Source: Metabacillus bambusae | Lineage (GTDB): Bacteria > Bacillota > Bacilli > Bacillales > Bacillaceae | Direction: 5' to 3' | Assembly: GCF_017497975.1 (NCBI RefSeq) | Contig: NZ_JAGDEL010000001.1 | Location: forward strand, 516,138 to 580,137 | DNA: 64,000 bases | Part shown: positions 55,287 to 64,000 of the stretch, piece by piece | How positions within the stretch are numbered: position 1 is the first letter of the stretch | How the letters are laid out: every line of letters begins with the position of its first letter | Notes under the pieces: model-generated | The model's input: only the letters and a program-made list of their open reading frames with translations | Told to the model about the DNA's origin: nothing | The model's database searches: none | Position numbers and translations under genes: made by a program

Positions 55287-55317
55287 TAAAAAACCCATTC
55301 ACTAGGATTGGGTTTTA
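55287..55317 (-). terminator. Terminator of ykyA
   Basis: AAAACCCAATCC/GGATTGGGTTTT-type arms with a short loop, followed on the minus strand by a T-rich tract. Confidence 0.8.
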
Positions 55318-55327
55318 AAAAAGCTAA

Positions 55328-56002
55328 CTATTCACTTTCTTCAACATTTAACTCAGCATTTTTATAAAATTCTATTTTTAATTTATTATATTCCTCAGTT
55401 AATTTATTGAATTTTTCATTTTCTTCCATTACTTTTTTATATGAATCATTGACCTTCGTTATTTGTGCTTCAAGGGTTTCAAGTGTTAAGTCCTCTTTTT
55501 GAAGCATTATATATAATTCCTTATCAAGTGAAATTGACGTTTTATATGTGTTATATAAGCTTTCATAGGAGGTGTAACGATCCTCCATTTTGGCTTTTAG
55601 ATCTACAGCTTTTTCTTTTAGTTTTTCGTCATCAATTTTTTCTATTTCTTCATTTACTGCTACAAACTCTTCCTTTGAGGAGATAATACTGTCATATTCA
55701 GCCTCAATTTTTGATTCCCGTTCATCTATAAGTGTAAGTGCTTCTTTAGATAGAGCTACTACCTTTTCGAATTCTTTCATTCCAAGGTTCATGATCTCAT
55801 TATAAAGTTCCGATTCTTTCTTCTCTAGCTCTAGAAGGGGCTGCTGTTGATCTTTAAAGGCATCCTCTAATGTCACAACTTTTTCTAATGTAGAATAGAT
55901 ATTTTCTTCTGGAGAAGGTCCCATACAGCCAGAAAGAAAGATTAATAGAGTAAAAGATAACAAACTAACCTTTATTAATGTGCTTTTTTTATTAGTAAAC
56001 AA
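55328..56002 (-). CDS. ykyA: YkyA, putative cell-wall-binding lipoprotein
   Basis: A 224-residue lipoprotein with lipobox L-S-G-C (C26) and a long helical, strongly charged mature domain predicted as coiled coil (about 35-215, many Glu/Lys heptads). The YkyA family is annotated as cell-wall binding. It lies between pdhA and def, the same as in B. subtilis. Function not established. Confidence 0.88.
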   Translation of the reverse strand: MFTNKKSTLIKVSLLSFTLLIFLSGCMGPSPEENIYSTLEKVVTLEDAFKDQQQPLLELEKKESELYNEIMNLGMKEFEKVVALSKEALTLIDERESKIEAEYDSIISSKEEFVAVNEEIEKIDDEKLKEKAVDLKAKMEDRYTSYESLYNTYKTSISLDKELYIMLQKEDLTLETLEAQITKVNDSYKKVMEENEKFNKLTEEYNKLKIEFYKNAELNVEESE

Positions 56003-56215
56003 AAATATTCCCCCTAACGTTCAGACATTTTCTACTATAATCGGTTCAGCAGATTTTTACAATCATCATTCAAATAAACTTTTCGCATAAAAAATACTAC
56101 TCTTAAAACTTATACCATTCTATGTGCTTGTCTTTCATTTAGACCTATAAAAGATTAGTATCACTTATATTCATCGAAACATCAGGAAAAGTTTCATTAA
56201 CTGTTTTTTTGTTAA

Positions 56216-56435
56216 GGCTGTTTTCGCAAACTTTGTTGCTATTTACCAAGTTGTACGGCGTGGTTGATTTCCGCTCCAGATGCTCGCTTTCCGCGGGGCG
56301 GGCGGTGAGCCTCCTCGGCGTAAACGCCTGTGGGGTCTCACCTGTCCCGCTACTCCCGCAGGAGTCTCGCACTTCCGCTCCAATCAACCTAAAACAGTTT
56401 TCGTTTTAAAAGCAACAATCTCTTAGAAAAGAGCA
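56216..56435. mobile_element. Class A MITE-like element, copy A5
   Basis: A 220-bp copy with ends GGCTGTTTTCGCAAAC and, on the reverse strand, GCTCTTTTCTAAGAGATTG. The last terminal base pair has drifted and no clean target duplication remains. The central CTTTCCGCGGGGCGGGCGGTG palindrome is the most GC-rich point in the region. Confidence 0.78.
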
Positions 56436-56564
56436 TAAAAAACAAAGACGAATTCTTTTCGTTTTTAGCATCTTCCTTTATAATCTTATATATCATTAAT
56501 TGATGTGCTATTTAAAAATACATACAAATGAAGTGGTCTTTCTATATAAAAGGAGTGTTTCATC

Positions 56565-57119
56565 ATGATTACAATGGAAAATATTATAAGAGAAGGTCAT
56601 CCTACATTAAGAAAAGTTGCCGAGGAAGTTGCGCTACCCGCATCGGAACAGGATAAAGAAACGTTATCTTTGATGCTCGACTATGTTAAAAACAGCCAAG
56701 ATCCTGAAATTTCCGAAAAATATGGACTTCGTCCAGGAATAGGTCTTGCAGCACCACAAATAAATGTTGCAAAACGCATGATTGCAATTCACATTGTTGA
56801 TGAAAAAGGTATACAGCATAGCTATGCTCTTTTTAATCCTAAAATCGTGAGTCATTCTGTGGAAAAAAGTTATTTAACAAGTGGTGAAGGCTGTTTATCA
56901 GTTGATCGTGCAGTACCAGGACTTGTTCCCCGCTATGCTCGTATTCGTGTAAAAGCAACAAACCTTGAGGGTGAACAAATTGATATTCGGTTACGAGGAC
57001 TTTTAGCGGTCGTATTCCAACATGAGATTGATCATTTAAATGGTATCATGTTTTACGATCACATTAATGAATCTAACCCATTCCAGGAACCTGAAAATGC
57101 AATTGCGATTGAACGCTAA
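56565..57119 (+). CDS. def: Peptide deformylase
   Basis: A 184-residue metal-dependent deformylase that removes the N-formyl group from new proteins. The three catalytic motifs are GIGLAAPQ (58-65), EGCLS (108-112, metal ligand C110) and HEIDH (153-157, H153, E154, H157). The residues match B. subtilis DefB, the main deformylase. AAAGGAGTG lies ahead of the ATG. A convergent class B repeat follows. Confidence 0.97.
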   Translation: MITMENIIREGHPTLRKVAEEVALPASEQDKETLSLMLDYVKNSQDPEISEKYGLRPGIGLAAPQINVAKRMIAIHIVDEKGIQHSYALFNPKIVSHSVEKSYLTSGEGCLSVDRAVPGLVPRYARIRVKATNLEGEQIDIRLRGLLAVVFQHEIDHLNGIMFYDHINESNPFQEPENAIAIER

Positions 57120-57123
57120 ACAG

Positions 57124-57266
57124 AACAAAAGCGCAAGCGCCTTGAACAGCCTCGGGCAAATAAGACGCTTATGAATAGTGGCTGTAGACCCAAGAGGGGC
57201 TAGGCGCTGAAGCTGGATGCCTAGTGCTTATCCACAGTACTAGAATTTTATAATTTGCTAGACAAG
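57124..57266 (+). repeat. Class B repeat, copy B8 (with DnaA box)
   Basis: A shortened copy starting AACAAAAGCGCAAGCGCC, lacking most of the central hairpin, but with a full tail: TTATCCACA at 57228-57236 and AGAATTTTATAATTTGCTAGAC. It follows the def stop codon by four bases. Confidence 0.82.
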
Positions 57267-57271
57267 TACAA

Positions 57272-57303
57272 AAATAAGAAGGGTGAGTCCCCTTCTTATT
57301 TTA
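57272..57303 (-). terminator. Terminator of ykrA
   Basis: AAATAAGAAGGG and CCCTTCTTATTT arms, T-rich flank on the minus strand; overlaps the ykrA stop. Confidence 0.85.
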
Positions 57304-58072
57304 ATAATCCTAATTTTTCAACACCATAACGGATACCATCCTCATCAACTGGCTTTGTAATAAAGTCAGCGACTTCCTTTAATGAAGGTACTGCATTTCC
57401 CATTACTACTCCAGTTCCAACATATTCAATCATTTCTAAATCATTTAAACCATCGCCAAATGCATATATATTTTCTCTTTGTATGTTTAATCTTTTAGCG
57501 AGTTGCTTAATCCCTTCAGCTTTTGAGCCATTGGCAGGTAATATATCTGCTGAAACATCATGCCAGCGAATTAGCTTTAATTCTGAATAGTGATCGCTAT
57601 AGCGTTCTTCCTCACCGATTTCACAAAACAATAAAGTTTGATAAATATTACGGTCAAGATAATAATCTCGGTTTTGCTTCGGCTGTCCAACTTTTAAACT
57701 TCCCATACTTTGTTCAATTAAAGGATGGTCGCCTGTTGTAGACATCATATTTTCTTCACTCATAAAAACAAGAGGATGATTTTCCTTATCAGCAAATTGT
57801 AAAAGATGCTCTAACGTCTCTTTTTTTAAAGGATTCTCGTAAATGACCTCACCCTCAAACACTACATATTGACCATTAAAGCTAACAAACGAATGAATGT
57901 CTAATTCCCTTCGCAAATCCTCAAACATAAATGGCGCACGTCCAGTTGCTATGGCTACATGATGGCCATGATTTTTAAGTTTTTTTATTGTGTCCCTCGT
58001 TGATAATGGAATTTCTTTGTTATGGTCTAGGATTGTCCCATCAATATCAAAAAAAATTACTTTTCCGCTCAT
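57296..58072 (-). CDS. ykrA: YkrA, Cof-type HAD-superfamily phosphatase
   Basis: A 258-residue HAD phosphatase of the Cof/YkrA type (class IIB cap). Motif I FFDIDGTIL with two aspartates, motif II TGR in IATGRAPFM, and motif IV FGDGLNDLEMIE are intact. Substrate likely a sugar or cofactor phosphate. ATG at 58072 has AAGGAGC upstream; a longer frame to 58108 overlaps the preceding gene. It follows the DMT transporter by 11 bases, so the two form an operon. Confidence 0.9.
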   Translation of the reverse strand: MSGKVIFFDIDGTILDHNKEIPLSTRDTIKKLKNHGHHVAIATGRAPFMFEDLRRELDIHSFVSFNGQYVVFEGEVIYENPLKKETLEHLLQFADKENHPLVFMSEENMMSTTGDHPLIEQSMGSLKVGQPKQNRDYYLDRNIYQTLLFCEIGEEERYSDHYSELKLIRWHDVSADILPANGSKAEGIKQLAKRLNIQRENIYAFGDGLNDLEMIEYVGTGVVMGNAVPSLKEVADFITKPVDEDGIRYGVEKLGLLK

Positions 58073-58083
58073 AATTAAGCTCC

Positions 58084-58998
58084 TTATTCTTGTACTATAG
58101 ATGTACAAATAGTACGTTTTTTATTGGCTTTAGCTGAGCTTAAATAAACTCCAGCAAAAACAAAAAGTAAACCAATTACCATATTAGCGGAGATATGTTC
58201 GTCTAGCAACAGAAATCCCCAAATCATAGCTGTAATAGGTACGATATATGTTACAAGTGAAGCAAACTCAGCACTACCTTCTTTGACCATAAAATAATAA
58301 AAAAGGTAAGCAAAACCAGATCCAAATACACCGAGTCCAATTAGTGATAAAAATGTTTCAAATGAAAAACCTGAATATCCTTTGGTATGATTTGTTACCA
58401 ACATAAATGGAAAACTTATCAACATCGACATAAATAAAGTTGTAGTAGAAACAATAATGGTTGGTAGTTGTGTTAAATATTTTCTCGCAAGCTGGGCACC
58501 TAATCCGTAACAAAATGTCGCTGCCAACATCGTGCCTGCCCCTACAAAATTTTCATTCATAAGGCTCTTGAAGTCTAAATTTAATAAAAGAAGGATACCG
58601 ACAAATCCTACGAAAACTCCTATCCACTGTTTTCCTCTAACAGGTACCATAAAAAAAATTGAACCAATTACAATAGTCCAGATCGGCGTAGTTGCGTTAA
58701 TCACAGATGCGAGACTACTTGAAATTCCAATCTCACTCATAGCAATTAACCCGAAAGGCAGCACATTGTTAAAAAGCGCTACAAAAATCAAAGGGATCCA
58801 AGGCAAAGTTATTATTCGCAATCGAGAAATATCTTGTTTTTTGAAAAAAAACAAGATAAGTAACGTAATTGTCCCAAATAAACAGCGCCAGAACACAACT
58901 CCCCATGGTCCTAATTCATTAACCAATAGTTTAATAAATAAAAAAGATGTACCCCAAATTATACTCAAAGTAAATAAAGCACCGTATAATTTTTTCAC
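58084..58998 (-). CDS. EamA/DMT-family permease
   Basis: A 304-residue membrane protein with ten helices, two EamA repeats (about 5-140 and 150-295). The first repeat begins with the segment IIWGTSFLFIKLL. DMT transporters export amino acids or other small metabolites; the substrate is unknown. It is the first gene of a two-gene unit with ykrA. I recall no counterpart at this place in B. subtilis. Confidence 0.88.
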   Translation of the reverse strand: MKKLYGALFTLSIIWGTSFLFIKLLVNELGPWGVVFWRCLFGTITLLILFFFKKQDISRLRIITLPWIPLIFVALFNNVLPFGLIAMSEIGISSSLASVINATTPIWTIVIGSIFFMVPVRGKQWIGVFVGFVGILLLLNLDFKSLMNENFVGAGTMLAATFCYGLGAQLARKYLTQLPTIIVSTTTLFMSMLISFPFMLVTNHTKGYSGFSFETFLSLIGLGVFGSGFAYLFYYFMVKEGSAEFASLVTYIVPITAMIWGFLLLDEHISANMVIGLLFVFAGVYLSSAKANKKRTICTSIVQE

Positions 58999-59244
58999 TG
59001 ATCCTTTCCTCCTGATGTTGTTATACGTAATACTTCAACTAGTAAGTGCAATTTTCAAGCTAATTTAATTTCAATTTATTGTCAATTGTTTTGTACTCTT
59101 TTTTCCACGAATCCCCATGTAAGTGACCAATTCGTATGGCGTATACTATCAATGAAAGTTTATAATGGACGGTTTCTCTCCGATTCAATATTACTAGCAA
59201 ATGCTTTGCAAATTTTGAAGAATAGACAAGGAGGTTAATTAAGG

Positions 59245-59316
59245 ATGCTAAAAAGATTAAAAAATTCTATTAGAAAGCAATGGAAAGAGCTATTAAAACG
59301 GAAAACCATTGCTTAG
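59245..59316 (+). CDS. Candidate 23-residue cationic microprotein
   Basis: MLKRLKNSIRKQWKELLKRK plus TIA: 23 residues with nine Lys/Arg and one Glu, predicted amphipathic helix. AAGGAGG lies ten bases before the ATG, as strong as any ribosome binding site in this window. It lies in the 554-base gap between the DMT transporter and rpoY. No homologue recognised. It could be a small toxin, a leader peptide, or chance; expression is not shown. Confidence 0.45.
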   Translation: MLKRLKNSIRKQWKELLKRKTIA

Positions 59317-59477
59317 TGTTCGAAATGCACCTATTTGCATATACATGTTATCCAAACGCTTCTAACTATAGTTTGTCACGACGTTCATCCCCATAAATCC
59401 TGTAAGTCTTTGGGCAAAAAAACTGAAATAAAAGTTGTTGAAAATAAAAAGAAGATTCGACACATTCCCCTCTAGGC

Positions 59478-59506
59478 TTGGCTTGTTCGTAAATATCGCA
59501 TATAAT
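59478..59506 (+). promoter_or_regulatory. Sigma-A promoter of rpoY-rnjA
   Basis: TTGGCT and TATAAT are separated by 17 bases; the predicted start near 59513 is 40 bases before rpoY. Confidence 0.8.
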
Positions 59507-59552
59507 AGAAAAAGTTAGTCTAACATACGGAAGTTAAGGAGAGATTTGGTAA

Positions 59553-59762
59553 ATGATTTTCAAAGTGTACTATCAAGATAAAATTACAGAGGTGCCAGTT
59601 CGTGAAAGAACAAACACTCTATATATTGAAGCAACAACTGAAGGGGAAGTACGCTCTAAACTAAAAGACCGTCCTTATAATATCGAATTTGTTTCACCAT
59701 TAGATGGAGCATTTTTAGAATATGAAAAACAAAGTGAAAACTATAAAGTATTGGAGATTTGA
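59553..59762 (+). CDS. rpoY: RNA polymerase epsilon subunit
   Basis: A 69-residue small RNA polymerase subunit (YkzG) found in Firmicutes. Begins [18 protein letters not shown] and contains [18 protein letters not shown]. It binds the core polymerase near the DNA-entry side; in B. subtilis it is co-transcribed with rnjA as here (five-base gap). Confidence 0.95.
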   Translation: MIFKVYYQDKITEVPVRERTNTLYIEATTEGEVRSKLKDRPYNIEFVSPLDGAFLEYEKQSENYKVLEI

Positions 59763-59767
59763 TCGTT

Positions 59768-61435
59768 ATGAAATTTGTTAAGAATGACCAAGTAGCCGTT
59801 TTTGCCTTAGGCGGACTCGGTGAAATTGGTAAAAACACGTACGGTGTGCAATTCCAGGATGAGATCGTCCTTATTGACGCTGGTATTAAGTTCCCAGAGG
59901 ACGAGCTACTAGGAATTGATTATGTCATCCCAGATTACACATATTTACAAAAAAATGAAGATAAAATCAAAGGATTATTTATTACGCACGGACATGAGGA
60001 TCATATTGGCGGTATTCCATATTTACTACGTCAAGTGAACATTCCTATTTACGGCGGGAAGCTTGCATTAGGTTTATTAAGAAACAAACTTGAAGAGCAC
60101 GGATTACTACGTCAGACTAAATTAATTGAAATTCAAGAAGAAGACATTATTAAGTTCAGAAAAACATCCGTTACATTCTTTAGAACAACACATAGTATAC
60201 CTGATGCATATGGAATTGTTGTGAAAACACCACCAGGAAACATTGTACATACTGGTGACTTTAAATTTGATTTTACACCGGTTGGTGAACCTGCAAACTT
60301 AACGAAAATGGCCGAACTTGGCCGTGACGGCGTACTTTGTCTATTATCTGATAGCACAAATAGTGAAGTCCCTAATTTTACTATGTCAGAAAGACGAGTC
60401 GGTGAAAGTATCAATGAAATTTTTCGAAAAGTTGATGGGCGAATTATTTTCGCTACATTTGCTTCAAATATTCACCGCCTTCAACAAGTAGTAGAGTCAG
60501 CTGTTACACATGGTCGTAAAATCGCTGTATTCGGAAGAAGCATGGAAGCAGCTATTCAAATTGGACAAGATTTAGGATATATTAACTGCCCAAAAGATAC
60601 GTTTGTTGATGCACATGAAATTAATCGCATGCCAGCTCACAGAGTAGCGATTTTATGTACTGGAAGTCAAGGCGAGCCAATGGCTGCCCTTTCTCGTATT
60701 GCAAACGGGACACACCGACAAATCCAAATTATTCCAGGAGACAATGTTGTTTTCTCATCTTCGCCAATACCAGGTAATACACTTAGCGTAAGTAAAACAA
60801 TTAATCAGCTATACCGTGCTGGTGCAGAAGTTATCCATGGTCCTTTAAGCGATATCCACACCTCCGGACACGGTAGTCAAGAAGAGCAAAAGCTTATGCT
60901 CCGCTTAATGAAGCCTAAATATTTCATGCCGATCCATGGTGAATATCGCATGCAAAAAACTCATGCTAAAACGGCTGTAGATTGTGGCGTAGAGGCAGAA
61001 AATTGTTTTATTATGGATAATGGTGAAGTGTTAGCGATTGGAGACAATGAAGTTAGTGTCGCTGGTAAAATTCCATCTGGCTCTGTTTATATTGATGGCA
61101 GTGGAATTGGTGACATTGGTAACATCGTATTGCGTGACCGTAGAATACTATCTGAAGAAGGACTTGTAATTGTAGTTGTTAGCATTAATATGAAGGACTT
61201 TAAAATTGCTGCCGGTCCTGATATCATCTCTCGTGGTTTCGTATATATGCGTGAATCTGGAGATCTCATTAACGATGCTCAATCGCTTATTACTAAGCAT
61301 TTAAATAAAATTATGGAACGTCGTACTAGCCAATGGTCTGAAATTAAAAATGAAATCACAGACACATTAGCACCTTTCTTATATGAAAAAACAAAACGCC
61401 GTCCAATGATCCTACCGATTATTATGGAAGTATAA
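59768..61435 (+). CDS. rnjA: Ribonuclease J1
   Basis: A 555-residue metallo-beta-lactamase/beta-CASP nuclease with 5'-3' exonuclease and endonuclease activities, the main 5'-end RNA decay enzyme of Bacillus. Zinc ligands are H74, H76, D78 and H79 in [10 protein letters not shown]; later motifs [16 protein letters not shown] and SGHGSQEE are present. I start at ATG 59768 (MKFVKNDQ), which gives the same length as B. subtilis J1; an earlier in-frame start overlaps rpoY. It is the second gene of rpoY-rnjA. In B. subtilis SR1P-GapA acts on this enzyme; both loci are in this window. Confidence 0.97.
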   Translation: MKFVKNDQVAVFALGGLGEIGKNTYGVQFQDEIVLIDAGIKFPEDELLGIDYVIPDYTYLQKNEDKIKGLFITHGHEDHIGGIPYLLRQVNIPIYGGKLALGLLRNKLEEHGLLRQTKLIEIQEEDIIKFRKTSVTFFRTTHSIPDAYGIVVKTPPGNIVHTGDFKFDFTPVGEPANLTKMAELGRDGVLCLLSDSTNSEVPNFTMSERRVGESINEIFRKVDGRIIFATFASNIHRLQQVVESAVTHGRKIAVFGRSMEAAIQIGQDLGYINCPKDTFVDAHEINRMPAHRVAILCTGSQGEPMAALSRIANGTHRQIQIIPGDNVVFSSSPIPGNTLSVSKTINQLYRAGAEVIHGPLSDIHTSGHGSQEEQKLMLRLMKPKYFMPIHGEYRMQKTHAKTAVDCGVEAENCFIMDNGEVLAIGDNEVSVAGKIPSGSVYIDGSGIGDIGNIVLRDRRILSEEGLVIVVVSINMKDFKIAAGPDIISRGFVYMRESGDLINDAQSLITKHLNKIMERRTSQWSEIKNEITDTLAPFLYEKTKRRPMILPIIMEV

Positions 61436-61452
61436 ACATTATAGCAGCATAA

Positions 61453-61499
61453 GAAAAAGAGTGAGATTGACGAAAAATTCGTCTACTTCACTCTTTTTT
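61453..61499 (+). terminator. Terminator of rpoY-rnjA
   Basis: AAAAAGAGTGAGATTGACGAA pairs, with one weak position, with the complementary strand to a T run; a stem of about 20 bp. Confidence 0.85.
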
Positions 61500-61555
61500 G
61501 TTTGACTATAATAGTCCTTCATCACGAATTTTTTAGTTCGCTAAACAAAATTAAA

Positions 61556-61572
61556 GACAGTCAAATGACTGC
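61556..61572 (-). terminator. Possible terminator of ktrC
   Basis: A short GCAGTCATTTGACTGTC hairpin on the minus strand followed by TTTAATTTTG. Confidence 0.45.
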
Positions 61573-61575
61573 CTG

Positions 61576-62238
61576 TTAATCTCCTAATAACCGTTTTTCA
61601 AAACGATTTATATCTGTATCTGCACCAATAACAATCAGGATGTCATTTTTCTTAATGATCTCATTCGCTTGCGGCGATACGATAATATCTTTGTTTCTTT
61701 TCATAGCGACAATATTAATTCCATATTTTGCGCGAATATCTAGGTCAATAATTGAATTCCCATGAAGTCGCTCGTTTGCAACAATCTCAACGATACTATG
61801 CTCATCAGAAAGCTCTAAATAATCTAATACATTGTTTGATATAATTTTGTGAGCAATACGTTTCCCCATATCTCGTTCAGGATGAACAATCCGATCGGCA
61901 CCTATTTTAGATAATACTTTTTCATGGTAATCATTTGTAGCTTTTACTGTAATATCCTTAACACCTAATTCCTTAAGTATTAATGTTGTTAATATACTTG
62001 CTTGTATATTATCACCAATTGCAACAATTACATGATCAAAATTGCGGATACCTAGACTTTTTAATACAGTTTCATCAGTGGTGTCCCCAACCACAGCATG
62101 TGAAGCAACATTCGCAAACTCGTTTACTTTATCTTCGTCCATATCAATAGCCATTACTTCTAAGCCTTCTTCACTAAGAGCTCGACAAATACTTCCGCCA
62201 AAACGACCGAGTCCAATAACTGCAAATTCTTTTTTCAT
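61576..62238 (-). CDS. ktrC: KtrC potassium-uptake regulatory subunit
   Basis: A 220-residue cytoplasmic RCK protein. The Rossmann loop GLGRFGGSI has G9, G11 and G14; the RCK_N domain spans about 1-130 and RCK_C about 135-220. It binds ATP/ADP and c-di-AMP to gate the KtrD channel in B. subtilis. Location next to rnjA matches ykqB. The partner channel gene is not in this window. Confidence 0.93.
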   Translation of the reverse strand: MKKEFAVIGLGRFGGSICRALSEEGLEVMAIDMDEDKVNEFANVASHAVVGDTTDETVLKSLGIRNFDHVIVAIGDNIQASILTTLILKELGVKDITVKATNDYHEKVLSKIGADRIVHPERDMGKRIAHKIISNNVLDYLELSDEHSIVEIVANERLHGNSIIDLDIRAKYGINIVAMKRNKDIIVSPQANEIIKKNDILIVIGADTDINRFEKRLLGD

Positions 62239-62527
62239 ATGTATTACCTCCGCTAACTAGAAAATACAATGCCTTCAGATCGCAAGACGACTGCTTTTCT
62301 TGTATGACTTTTTTTTATTATAAATATCATTTCATGCATAATCGTAAGCTAACAAAATCGTACCATAATTTCATTATTTTATACAGTTGCATAGCTTTAT
62401 ACAAACAAAATTAAACTAATTTTTTTTACAGACTACATAAATTGCATTCATTAAAATAGACACATCAATAAGATATAGATAAGGAGTATGGTAAAATAAC
62501 AAGACAGATCTATATTGGGGGAAACGT

Positions 62528-63607
62528 ATGCATAAAAAGCTTTACAATATCCTTTTTCCATACATATTAGGAATTTGTGGTGGTTTTGTTTTTAGTATTT
62601 GTCATGTTCCTCTTGCTTGGATTCTTGGTCCAATGACATTTCTGATTGTTTGGAGATCAATATTCGTTAGAAAGAGTAGCCTCCTTCAACCAATCCTATT
62701 AAAAAATGGATCTTTTATCATTTTAGGAATTTCTTTTGGCCTATCTTTTACAAAACAAACTTTTATTTCAGTTGGACCATATGTATTACCTTTCTTATTA
62801 ACTACCGTTTTACTTATTATCATTAGCGTATTAAATGGTTTATTAATTAGTAGATTTGTGAATATTGATAAAAATACAAGTATCTTTGCTTCTATACCAG
62901 GAGGACTAACAGAAATGGTTGCGGCGAGCGAATCACTTAATGCGAACTCATCCCTTGTAACCATCTTTCAAACTGTAAGACTACTAACAGTCGTATTTTT
63001 CGTTCCTTTTGCTATCATTCATATGTTTGAGCCTCAATCAGGTATCCATTTAACTCAAGCTAACACAAATCAATCAAGCATTTTTTCGTTTGGATGGTTT
63101 ATTCTAGCAGGTTTTGTAGGTTGGTTATTTAGAACTAAGCTCCCTGCTGCTTTTGTCATCGGCCCCCTTCTTACTACTGCAGTTTTGAACATTATTGGTG
63201 TTTCACTACCTACATTCCATGATGTTTTTATGGTCTTTGCACAACTGACAATAGGAATTGGCTTTGGGTTGATGATTACATTTAATGATTTGAAACAGGG
63301 TGGGAAGTACTGTGGGTTATATTTTGTGGCAACAATTATTTTAATTGGAGCAAGCTTTGTTTTAGGTTATTTGTTCACATTATTAACTGATTTAGATATA
63401 GCAACAGCAATGTTATCTTTAGCACCAGGTGGTCTTGTCGAGATGGTGTTAACAGCTTCGACTATTGGTGCAGACCCTGCCGTGGTTAGCTCTCTACAAT
63501 TTATTCGATTACTATTTATTATTAGCTTTGTTCCTAGCATCTTAAAATACGGGTTGAAAAAGGGCTCTAATGAAAGTCAAATCGGGGGGAAAAATCATTC
63601 AGCATAG
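62528..63607 (+). CDS. AbrB-family membrane protein (putative transporter)
   Basis: A 359-residue integral membrane protein with about ten helices and two related halves; each has a GGL-E-M segment (PGGLTEMVAASE and PGGLVEMVLTAS) as in the AbrB-type duplicated membrane domain (formerly ammonia monooxygenase/AbrB). Function is unknown; members are proposed transporters or regulators. ATG at 62528 has GGGGGAAAC upstream. It stands alone, divergent from ktrC. Confidence 0.85.
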   Translation: MHKKLYNILFPYILGICGGFVFSICHVPLAWILGPMTFLIVWRSIFVRKSSLLQPILLKNGSFIILGISFGLSFTKQTFISVGPYVLPFLLTTVLLIIISVLNGLLISRFVNIDKNTSIFASIPGGLTEMVAASESLNANSSLVTIFQTVRLLTVVFFVPFAIIHMFEPQSGIHLTQANTNQSSIFSFGWFILAGFVGWLFRTKLPAAFVIGPLLTTAVLNIIGVSLPTFHDVFMVFAQLTIGIGFGLMITFNDLKQGGKYCGLYFVATIILIGASFVLGYLFTLLTDLDIATAMLSLAPGGLVEMVLTASTIGADPAVVSSLQFIRLLFIISFVPSILKYGLKKGSNESQIGGKNHSA

Positions 63608-63670
63608 AAACATCTCTGAAAAAAGTTCACATTCCTATTGCACATGATAATCTGAATGATCCATATGAGG

Positions 63671-63838
63671 AACAAAAGCGCAAGTTCCTTGAACAGCCCC
63701 GACAAGCATAAGACGCTTAAGAATAGAAGGTGTTCTTTACCTTCAATTCTTAAGTGGCTTATGACCTCGAGGGGCTAGGCGCTGGAGCTGGATGCCAAGC
63801 GATTATCCACAGTACAAGAATTTTATAATTTCCTAGAC
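63671..63838 (+). repeat. Class B repeat, copy B9 (full length, with DnaA box)
   Basis: A full-length copy starting AACAAAAGCGCAAG, with central hairpin GAAGGTGTTCTTTACCTTC and tail TTATCCACA (63803-63811) and GAATTTTATAATTTCCTAGAC. It lies between the AbrB-like gene and an insertion sequence. Confidence 0.85.
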
Positions 63839-63902
63839 GACGAAAAAAGCTAAGGCCATATCTTTGGCGACAGTGAAGTGACCCCATAAAGTGAGACAAG
63901 GA

Positions 63903-63956
63903 AAAAACACCTCCTGAGTCGTATTTAATCAATATGATTCTAGCGGAGGTGTTTTT
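63903..63956 (+). promoter_or_regulatory. Hairpin hiding the transposase ribosome binding site
   Basis: AAAAACACCTCC (63903-63914) is fully complementary to GGAGGTGTTTTT (63945-63956), and inner bases GAGTC/GATTC add to the stem. GGAGGTG is the ribosome binding site of the transposase starting at 63960. On read-through RNA it would be masked; the T run also makes a weak terminator. Confidence 0.65.
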
Positions 63957-63959
63957 CTT

Positions 63960-64000
63960 ATGGGTACAAGAATCCCTTATCCAGAGGAAATTAAATGGAA
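63960..64000 (+). CDS. IS3-family transposase orfA, N-terminus only
   Basis: The visible part reads MGTRIPYPEEIKW, the typical opening of the helix-turn-helix orfA of a Bacillus IS3 (IS150-group) element. ATG at 63960 is spaced correctly from GGAGGTG. The gene continues past the end of the window, so intactness cannot be judged. Confidence 0.75.
   Translation, partial: MGTRIPYPEEIKW

Larger units (their letters stand above)
63876..64000 (+). mobile_element. Left end of an IS3-family insertion sequence (truncated by window)
   Basis: The left end looks like GTGACCCCATAAAGTGAGAC, an IS3-type terminal sequence, followed by a hairpin and the start of an orfA transposase. The rest lies beyond the window. 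The exact outer base is uncertain by several positions. Confidence 0.7.

Overview
This window is a 64 kb piece of low-GC Firmicute chromosome from the Bacillaceae. The evidence is a long run of genes in the order known from Bacillus subtilis (ylb cluster, cta cluster, pyc-ftsW-yla cluster, ykt-speA-SR1-pdh, def-ykrA-rpoY-rnjA-ktrC), read here in the reverse direction, with strong AGGAGG-type ribosome binding sites, many TTG/GTG starts and sigma-A type promoters. Sporulation-linked genes (ylbJ, ylaJ, ylbD, LysM/SCP protein) point to a spore former. No rRNA, tRNA, CRISPR array or prophage was seen.

Layout. 0.1-18.4 kb: a crotonase-family gene, rpmF-ylbN, then the ylb block (ylbM, ylbL, ylbK, ylbJ, coaD, rsmD, ylbG, ricF, ylbE, ylbD, ylbC, ylbB, ylbA) with a few extra genes and two acetyltransferases. 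18.5-27 kb: the aa3/caa3 cytochrome c oxidase cluster (DUF420 protein, ctaG-F-E-D-C-B and divergent ctaA), a complete set for making heme A and the terminal oxidase. 27-42.9 kb: pyruvate carboxylase, ftsW, ylaN, ylaL, phoH2, ylaJ, ylaI, ylaH, typA, ylaF, suhB, yktB, yktA. 42.9-56 kb: nitronate monooxygenase-like protein, speA, the dual-function RNA SR1 with its peptide SR1P, a polysaccharide deacetylase, a decayed BCCT transporter, and the pyruvate dehydrogenase operon pdhABCD with ykyA. 56.5-64 kb: def, ykrA, a DMT transporter, rpoY-rnjA (RNA polymerase epsilon and RNase J1), ktrC, an AbrB-type membrane protein, and the left end of an IS3-family insertion sequence that runs off the window.

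Metabolically the window joins pyruvate use (pyc, pdh, and SR1/SR1P, which in B. subtilis is tied to glycolysis through CcpN, CcpA and GapA) to respiration (cta) and RNA turnover/processing (rnjA, ricF, rpoY).

The less ordinary content lies between the genes. A four-hairpin RNA with C/U-rich unpaired segments and a strong terminator lies between rsmD and a small conserved gene (8763-8920), and looks like an undescribed small RNA. Five copies of a roughly 220-bp element have GGCTSTTTTC-type ends; four have perfect or near-perfect 8-bp target duplications, which suggests an ISL3-type MITE. About nine copies of a second, unrelated 165-bp palindromic repeat occur, and three full-length copies carry a perfect DnaA box. 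A perfect 13-bp inverted repeat brackets the likely pyc promoter. Several small ORFs and leaders were found by reading the sequence directly. Coordinates of non-coding features are accurate to a few bases at best.
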